Assembly: GCA_965203635.1 (NCBI GenBank)
Contig: OZ241903.1
Coordinates: forward strand, 434,001 to 498,000
DNA length: 64,000 nucleotides
Direction of reading: 5' to 3'
Source: Aldehydirespirator sp965203635
Lineage (GTDB): Bacteria; Actinomycetota; Acidimicrobiia; Acidimicrobiales; Aldehydirespiratoraceae
Below the pieces are notes generated by a model, which saw only the letters and a list, made by a program, of their open reading frames with translations, searched no databases and was not told the origin of the DNA. Numbering within the stretch: position 1 is the stretch's first letter; every line of letters starts with the position of its first letter. The position numbers were made by a program, and so were the translations under genes. Shown in pieces: positions 59,579 through 64,000 of the stretch.

Positions 59579-59941
59579 CTAGGCGCTGCGCTCTTCGACC
59601 CGGCCGGCGGGGATGTCCTCCGACGTGGCCGCGCCCTGCACGGCCGACGCGAGCTGCTCCAGGGAGTTCTGGTACACGGAGGTGAGGAAGGCCACCACTG
59701 CGTCGGCCGGGGTGGAGGTGACCGAGTAGTGCCGGAACCGGCCGTCGCGGCGCTCCGCCACCAGTCCCGCGAGGCGGAGAATTCGCAGATGCGACGACAC
59801 CGCAGTGCGTCCCAGCGAGTCGAAATGGGCGGCGATCTCGCCCGCGGTGAGCTCCTCGTGCTCGCCGATCAGGCTGAGGATGGCCCTCCGGGTGGGGTCG
59901 GCGAGAGCTGAGAAGATGGCGTCACTGTCGGAGGGGGCCAT
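59579..59941 (-). CDS. ArsR family transcriptional regulator
   Basis: A 120-residue winged-helix repressor. DAIFSALADPTRRAILSLI, then ELTAGEIAAHFDSLGRTAVSSHLRILRLAGLV, contains the recognition helix, followed by RRDGRFRHYSVTSTP. The absence of the CxC metal motif means it is not a metal sensor but belongs to the SRPBCC-associated group. AGGAGG lies four bases before the ATG chosen; the preceding GTG is too close to it. It heads the operon and should control it and itself. Confidence 0.9.
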   Translation of the reverse strand: MAPSDSDAIFSALADPTRRAILSLIGEHEELTAGEIAAHFDSLGRTAVSSHLRILRLAGLVAERRDGRFRHYSVTSTPADAVVAFLTSVYQNSLEQLASAVQGAATSEDIPAGRVEERSA

Positions 59942-59949
59942 CACGCCTC

Positions 59950-59985
59950 CTGTGTCTGCTTGTCAATACTTGCGCACACATGATG
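59950..59985 (-). promoter_or_regulatory. upstream region of arsR with candidate operator
   Basis: Contains TATTGACA (minus strand, 59961-59968), an 8-mer also present at the binding-protein promoter (58042-58049). Around it, CAAG repeats with six bases between. It is too close to the ATG to be a -35, so it is more likely an operator; the -10 is not clear. Confidence 0.4.
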
Positions 59986-60038
59986 CCACACCGTCGATCA
60001 GCCCGTCCCCTGGTCCGGTGAACGCCTCGCCCCGGCGT

Positions 60039-61007
60039 TCAGCGGGTGATCTGGGCGGCGAGCGCCAGGTCCTCGGCCGCAGTGTCGAGATCGTTGACCG
60101 ACACCTGGAACTCGTCGATCCCGTGGGCGTCCACCAGAGCGTTCAGCTCGGATCGGCACGCGTCCACCGATCCCGCGATCACGAAGGCGTCGACCCAGTC
60201 GTCGAGCACCAGATGGGCTGCGGCCGGCGGCCCGCCGTTGGCCAGGCCCTGGCGGATGGCCGCCTCGGTGGCGGGTTCCAGGCCGATACGGGCCTTGACG
60301 TGGTCGGGGGAATCGACGAGACGGAACGTCAGGGCCGCCCGGGCTGCCTCGCGGGCCCGATCCGTCGTAGCCAGGATGGTCATGTAGCACAGCCTCAGCC
60401 GGGGACGGCCGTGCTCGGCGGCAGCCCCATGAATCGCCCCTATGTGCTCGCCGATCAGCTCCTTGTGGACGAACGACATGATGAAGCCGTCGGCCAACTC
60501 TCCCGCCAGCCGCATCACCTTGGGGCCTCGCCCGGCCAGCCAGATGGGAATGTCGGGCCGGCCGTAGCCGAGGCGGGCTCGATGGAAGCCGCCGGCCACG
60601 CCGACGTGATCGACGGTCCCGCCCGACCACAGCGCCCGGCTGGTCGTCACCAGCTCCCGCATGGCGGTGATCGGCGCCCGGCGCTCGATGGCCAGTGCGG
60701 TGAGGGTGAGGGCGCCGCCCGCTCCGATCCCCAGCGCGGCCCGCCCACCGGACGCCTCGTCCAGCGTGGCGACAGCCGCGGCGGTCATGCCCGGATGGCG
60801 GGTGTAGGCGTTGGTGATGCCGGTGCCGACCTCCACCGAGCCTGTGGCCGCGGCAACTGCGCCCAAGGTCACCCAGCACTCCCTGGCCGCCAGACCCTCG
60901 TCGGGGATCCACACCCGGCGGCACCCGAGCGCCTCGGCTGCCACGGCAGCATTGACGACCTGCTCGACCGGTCCCTCGGGCATCACCATGCAAGCCAACT
61001 CGACCAC
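60039..61007 (-). CDS. luciferase-like monooxygenase, F420-dependent oxidoreductase type
   Basis: A 322-residue TIM-barrel protein of the LLM family. VVNAAVAAEALGCRRVWIPDEG, VEVGTGITNAYTRHP, GRAALGIGAGG and IPIWLAGRGPKVMRLAGELADGFI are its hallmarks. Sequence type suggests coenzyme F420, as common in actinobacteria, perhaps like methylenetetrahydromethanopterin reductases, but FMN use is possible. Substrate unknown. GTG start; diverges from the SDR gene across 86 bases. Confidence 0.85.
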   Translation of the reverse strand: MVELACMVMPEGPVEQVVNAAVAAEALGCRRVWIPDEGLAARECWVTLGAVAAATGSVEVGTGITNAYTRHPGMTAAAVATLDEASGGRAALGIGAGGALTLTALAIERRAPITAMRELVTTSRALWSGGTVDHVGVAGGFHRARLGYGRPDIPIWLAGRGPKVMRLAGELADGFIMSFVHKELIGEHIGAIHGAAAEHGRPRLRLCYMTILATTDRAREAARAALTFRLVDSPDHVKARIGLEPATEAAIRQGLANGGPPAAAHLVLDDWVDAFVIAGSVDACRSELNALVDAHGIDEFQVSVNDLDTAAEDLALAAQITR

Positions 61008-61093
61008 GGCGCCGACATTAGGGCGGTCAGAGGCCGAGCGGACAGGCGAGACCGCGTCCCGACCGTTGGGGAACGGTCTGCCATGCTTAGCGG

Positions 61094-61858
61094 ATGGAAC
61101 TGGCGGGACGGGTCGCGTTGGTGACCGGCGGCGCCCACCGGGTGGGTCGCGCCATCGCGCTCACGCTGGCCCAGGCCGGAGCCAACGTCGCCGTCGCCTA
61201 CCACCGGTCCGGGACGGAAGCGGCCGGGACGGTGGAGGAGTTGGAGCGCCTTGGTGTCGACGCTGGTGCATTCAAGGCCGACCTGGCCGCGCCGGCCGAA
61301 GCCGCCGGGCTGGCCGAAGCCGTCGCCGGCCGTCTCGGGCCCATCGACGCCCTCATCAACAGCGCATCGTGGTTCGCGCGCGACGAGTTCCCCTCGGACG
61401 ACACCGAGACCTGGTACCGGACCCTGGACGTGGTGCTCCACGGGCCGTTCCATCTCACCAACGCCGTCGCGCCGTCAATGCTCGACCGGGACGGCGGCGC
61501 GATCGTGAACATCGTCGACCTGTCGGCCTGGCAGCCCTGGCCCGGCCGAGCCGCCCACAGCGTGGCCAAGGCCGCTCTGCTGGCCCTGACCCGCCAGGTG
61601 GCGGTGGAGCTCGCACCGACCGTGCGCTGCAACGCGGTGGCGCTCGGCCCGACGATCGCGCCCGCCAGGTTCGGACCCGACCAGGTCGAGAGACTGAGAC
61701 AGCGCACGCTGCTCGGTCGCTGGAGCGGCGGCACCGAGGCCGGCCGGGCCGTGCGGTACCTCCTCGAAGCCGACGCGGTTACCGGCGAGTGCCTGACCGT
61801 CGACGGCGGCGAGCAGTACGGCCACGTGCGCGACCGCTTCACCGACACCGCCCGCTGA
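61094..61858 (+). CDS. short-chain dehydrogenase/reductase, pteridine reductase-like
   Basis: A 254-residue SDR. Cofactor motif ALVTGGAHRVGRAIALTLA, with GAHRVG as in pteridine reductases, DLAAPAEAAGLAE, and LINSASWFARDEF. The catalytic YxxxK is replaced by His155-Ser-Val-Ala-Lys159 (AAHSVAKAALLAL), while the serine lies in NIVDLSAWQP. Loss of the tyrosine suggests altered or no reductase activity, or a proton relay through histidine. NADPH use is suggested by the basic residue in AYHRSGTE. Convergent with the next gene, 14 bases apart. Confidence 0.85.
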   Translation: MELAGRVALVTGGAHRVGRAIALTLAQAGANVAVAYHRSGTEAAGTVEELERLGVDAGAFKADLAAPAEAAGLAEAVAGRLGPIDALINSASWFARDEFPSDDTETWYRTLDVVLHGPFHLTNAVAPSMLDRDGGAIVNIVDLSAWQPWPGRAAHSVAKAALLALTRQVAVELAPTVRCNAVALGPTIAPARFGPDQVERLRQRTLLGRWSGGTEAGRAVRYLLEADAVTGECLTVDGGEQYGHVRDRFTDTAR

Positions 61859-61872
61859 ACCGGCGACGGCGG

Positions 61873-63435
61873 TCAGGTCCCGGTGGAGCGGCCCCTGAGG
61901 ATGTCGTCGTAGCCCCGGATCAGGGTGTGCTCGGTCTCCTGCACATCCTCGGGGCTGGCCGCGAAATAGCCGGTGGCCATCCCCATCTCGGAGGCGGCGT
62001 CCAGGTACTCGGGCACGCTCGACAGGTACAGGCAGTCGTATAGGTCCACCGACATCACCCGGCGGGTCGCCTCGAACAGCGGCCGCTCGGGCAGCACTGC
62101 CCCCACATCCCCGCTCACCATCCACGACGACACCGAGTCCTCCAACTCGGCCATGCGCCTCAACCGCAGCCCCCACTCTCGGGGCTGGTTGCCGACCGCC
62201 GCCACCGGCAGGCTCCGGCTCGCGACCCGGTCGAGGAAGGGGTGCAGTCCCGGCACCAGCTTGAACGACGACAGGTAGCGGGTCTCCACGTCCCGGCCGA
62301 TCGGGCCGAGCCCGAGGTCGCTCCAGAACTCCTCGGCGGTGAGCCTGCCCAGCACCAGCATGCGGTGCCGGTCGCGGATCAGCTCTGGATCGATGTCGGG
62401 GTTCTCGCCCAGGATCACCGGCAACAGCAGGCCCTCACGCGGGTCGGTGGGCCGCACGATCACACCGTGCACGTCCACCACCAGCAGGCGCAGCAGGCGC
62501 TTGCGGGGACGGCTGGCCTCCGCCTCCCGGGCCGCGGCCCGCTGCTGGCGACGCCGGGTGGCCCGCCGGCCCCGGCCCCTGGGAGCGCGCAGCAGCGCCA
62601 CCAGCTTGGCCACGCCCACGCCCAGCAGCACCGCGCCGAACACGATGCCGGCCACCCGGGCGATGTTGAGCCACAGCGGCGCCAAGGTGTCGCTGATCAT
62701 CGTCGAGGCGTTCACCGTCACCGGCCGGTCCCCGTAGGAGAAGCGCCAAGTGGCCGTGGATCCGTCGACTCGGGGCGACAGCTCCACCATCTCGTCGGAG
62801 AGCTCCCCCTCCACCCCGAAGGCGGCCGAGGAGGCGCCGAAGGCCTCGTCGGCGTCGAGCAGCGTCAACGAGAACTCCAGGCCCAGGGAGTCCTCCGGTG
62901 CGCCGGCCTCCGCGATCAGATCCTGCAGCGGCCGGCCGAAGGGCTGGCCCTCGAAGATCGCGGCGAGCGCGTCGTCGCTGAAGGCGTCCAGAGGCGGGGT
63001 CGGGTTGACATCGGCCTGGAAGCGGTAGGAAGTCTCAGCGAAGGCGCGGGTCTGCTCCAAGACCACGCCGGTGAAGATCACATCGGGGCCTGCGATCTCC
63101 TCGAGGACTTGAGGCAGCTGAGCGGACGATTCGAACCGCTTGACTGCCCGGACCTGCACACCCCCGTCGGCTCGGAACAAGGGGCCCTCCACCGCCCATC
63201 CTGCGGCCCGCGCGTCGTCGAGGCGCAGCCCTCCGGCCAGTTCGGGGACGCGGGACACCGCCACGGCGTCGGCGTTGAACACCACCGTCACCGTGCCCGA
63301 GCCGGCATCCTCCACTTCCACGTGCACGCTGGTGTCGACCCGGCACGCCGCAACCAGCAATACCAGCCCCAGGGCCAGCACGGCCGATCTGAGCACCGCG
63401 ACCACGCGCCGGCCGTCCCAGCGCTGAGCGGCCAT
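61873..63435 (-). CDS. LppM-like lipoprotein domain fused through a membrane helix to a HAD-like domain
   Basis: A 520-residue protein. A signal peptide with lipobox VAAC (Cys31) leads to an extracellular domain like mycobacterial LppM (VDTSVHVEVEDAGSGTVTVVF, RFSYGDRPVTVNA). A membrane helix at about 250-275 (IARVAGIVFGAVLLGVGVAKLV) is followed by an Arg-rich stretch (about 280-310) and a cytoplasmic HAD-like domain: LLVVDVHGVIVRP with a DxH variant of motif I, VAAVGNQPREWGLRL, and YLSSVPEYLDAASEMGMATGYF. A bitopic link between surface and cytoplasm is implied. The start has ATG; no known function. Confidence 0.78.
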   Translation of the reverse strand: MAAQRWDGRRVVAVLRSAVLALGLVLLVAACRVDTSVHVEVEDAGSGTVTVVFNADAVAVSRVPELAGGLRLDDARAAGWAVEGPLFRADGGVQVRAVKRFESSAQLPQVLEEIAGPDVIFTGVVLEQTRAFAETSYRFQADVNPTPPLDAFSDDALAAIFEGQPFGRPLQDLIAEAGAPEDSLGLEFSLTLLDADEAFGASSAAFGVEGELSDEMVELSPRVDGSTATWRFSYGDRPVTVNASTMISDTLAPLWLNIARVAGIVFGAVLLGVGVAKLVALLRAPRGRGRRATRRRQQRAAAREAEASRPRKRLLRLLVVDVHGVIVRPTDPREGLLLPVILGENPDIDPELIRDRHRMLVLGRLTAEEFWSDLGLGPIGRDVETRYLSSFKLVPGLHPFLDRVASRSLPVAAVGNQPREWGLRLRRMAELEDSVSSWMVSGDVGAVLPERPLFEATRRVMSVDLYDCLYLSSVPEYLDAASEMGMATGYFAASPEDVQETEHTLIRGYDDILRGRSTGT

Positions 63436-63481
63436 GGCCCTGGTCCCCCGGCCCGATCTCAGCTGCCCCCGGAGGGGAAGC

Positions 63482-64000
63482 CTAGAAGTGGCCCTCGCCG
63501 GCGGTCGGCTCCAGTTCGGGCTCGGGAGGCTCGAATCCCTCGATGGCGCGGAACACGATCACCAACTTGGCCTCTTCGAGCGGGTCGTCCTCCACGTCGA
63601 CGATGACTATCTCGCCGGCCCGGAACTCCTTGTGCAGCAGCCGCTCCGACAGCGGATCCTCCACCAGCCGCTGGATGGCCCGGCGCAGCGGCCGCGCCCC
63701 CAGCGTGGGGTCGTACCCGGTGGCCGCGAGGTGGTCCTTGGCCGCGTCGGTCAGCTCCAGGCCCATGCCCTGGCCGGCCAGCTGGTCGGCGGTGCGCACG
63801 ATCATCAGATCGACGATGCGCCGCACCTCCTCCTGGGTCAGCTCGTGGAACACGATCACGTCGTCGATCCGGTTGAGGAACTCGGGCCGGAAGTGCTGCT
63901 TGAGCGCCTCCTGCACCTTCGACTTCATCCGCTCGTAGGTGACCCGCTCGTCGGCCTTGGTGAAGCCCAGGTTGGCCTTGCGCAGATCGGCGGTTCCGAG
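63482..64000 (-). CDS. clpC: ATP-dependent Clp protease ATP-binding subunit ClpC (C-terminal part)
   Basis: The last 172 residues of a ClpC/ClpA-type Hsp100 chaperone; the gene continues beyond the window. LGTADLRKANLGFTKADE leads into ALKQHFRPEFLNRIDDVIVFHELTQEEV, the second AAA module with the conserved arginine in FLNRIDD, then GYDPTLGARPLRRAIQRLVEDPLSE (sensor 2 region). The tail is Glu/Pro-rich. It unfolds substrates for ClpP in the cytoplasm. It lies on the same strand as the membrane fusion gene. Confidence 0.95.
   Translation of the reverse strand, partial: LGTADLRKANLGFTKADERVTYERMKSKVQEALKQHFRPEFLNRIDDVIVFHELTQEEVRRIVDLMIVRTADQLAGQGMGLELTDAAKDHLAATGYDPTLGARPLRRAIQRLVEDPLSERLLHKEFRAGEIVIVDVEDDPLEEAKLVIVFRAIEGFEPPEPELEPTAGEGHF

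Overview
The window reads as chromosome of a high-GC Gram-positive bacterium, most likely an actinobacterium of the Acidimicrobiia type. This is inferred from very GC-rich coding DNA, frequent GTG starts, dense ATGA/GTGA gene overlaps, Thr/Pro-rich linkers in secreted proteins, an actinobacterial-type HemQ, a luciferase-like F420-type oxidoreductase, ClpC, and HpnC/D/E hopanoid-precursor genes. No plasmid, phage, IS transposase or CRISPR array is visible, and no gene-free stretch exceeds about 200 bases.

Layout. 1-8193: a partial gene, a thioesterase, an FAH-family enzyme, a ThDP enzyme and a complete LivHMGF-type ABC importer. 8221-16186: glutaminyl-tRNA synthetase, a class V aminotransferase, two aldehyde dehydrogenases (one HpaE-like), TesB, a GtrA-like protein and a methyltransferase. 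16176-21201: a lipoprotein deacetylase, then a cobalamin riboswitch followed by a B12-type uptake operon (binding protein, permease, ATPase) ending in corrinoid adenosyltransferase. 22065-25435: HpaH-, HpaG- and HpaF-like enzymes which, with HpaE and a succinate-semialdehyde-type dehydrogenase at 11-14 kb, give much of a homoprotocatechuate meta-cleavage pathway. 25535-38501: mixed housekeeping, including HemQ, FdhD, nitrobindin-like protein, solitary GroEL under a perfect CIRCE, a MoaD-like protein and glycerate kinase. 38566-41758: HpnE-HpnD-HpnC. 41903-50472: a Tad-type pilus operon headed by two large secreted Thr/Pro-linker proteins. 50557-51809: a permease and tRNA-Thr. 51838-59941: a seven-gene minus-strand amide/urea-type uptake and amidase cluster with its own ArsR regulator and an unusual fusion sensor. 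59999-64000: oxidoreductases, a membrane LppM-like/HAD fusion and the C-terminus of ClpC.

The most interesting system is the 51.8-59.9 kb cluster. An ArsR repressor is followed by a cytoplasmic protein that joins an SRPBCC domain to a signal-less paralogue of the adjacent transporter's binding protein. Then come the lipoprotein binding protein, LivH, a LivM-LivG fusion, LivF and an amidase. The promoter of the binding-protein gene has a palindrome over its -10, shares an AT-rich 8-mer with the arsR upstream region, and lies in a dyad that would hide the Shine-Dalgarno sequence only in read-through mRNA. This resembles AmiC-style amide sensing rebuilt around ArsR.

Two dispersed intergenic repeat families are present, each with three copies: a 51-bp palindrome and a 49-50 bp GC-rich element. 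In the tad operon the translation-start regions of at least two genes are duplicated just upstream, creating mini-ORFs that bridge neighbouring genes.
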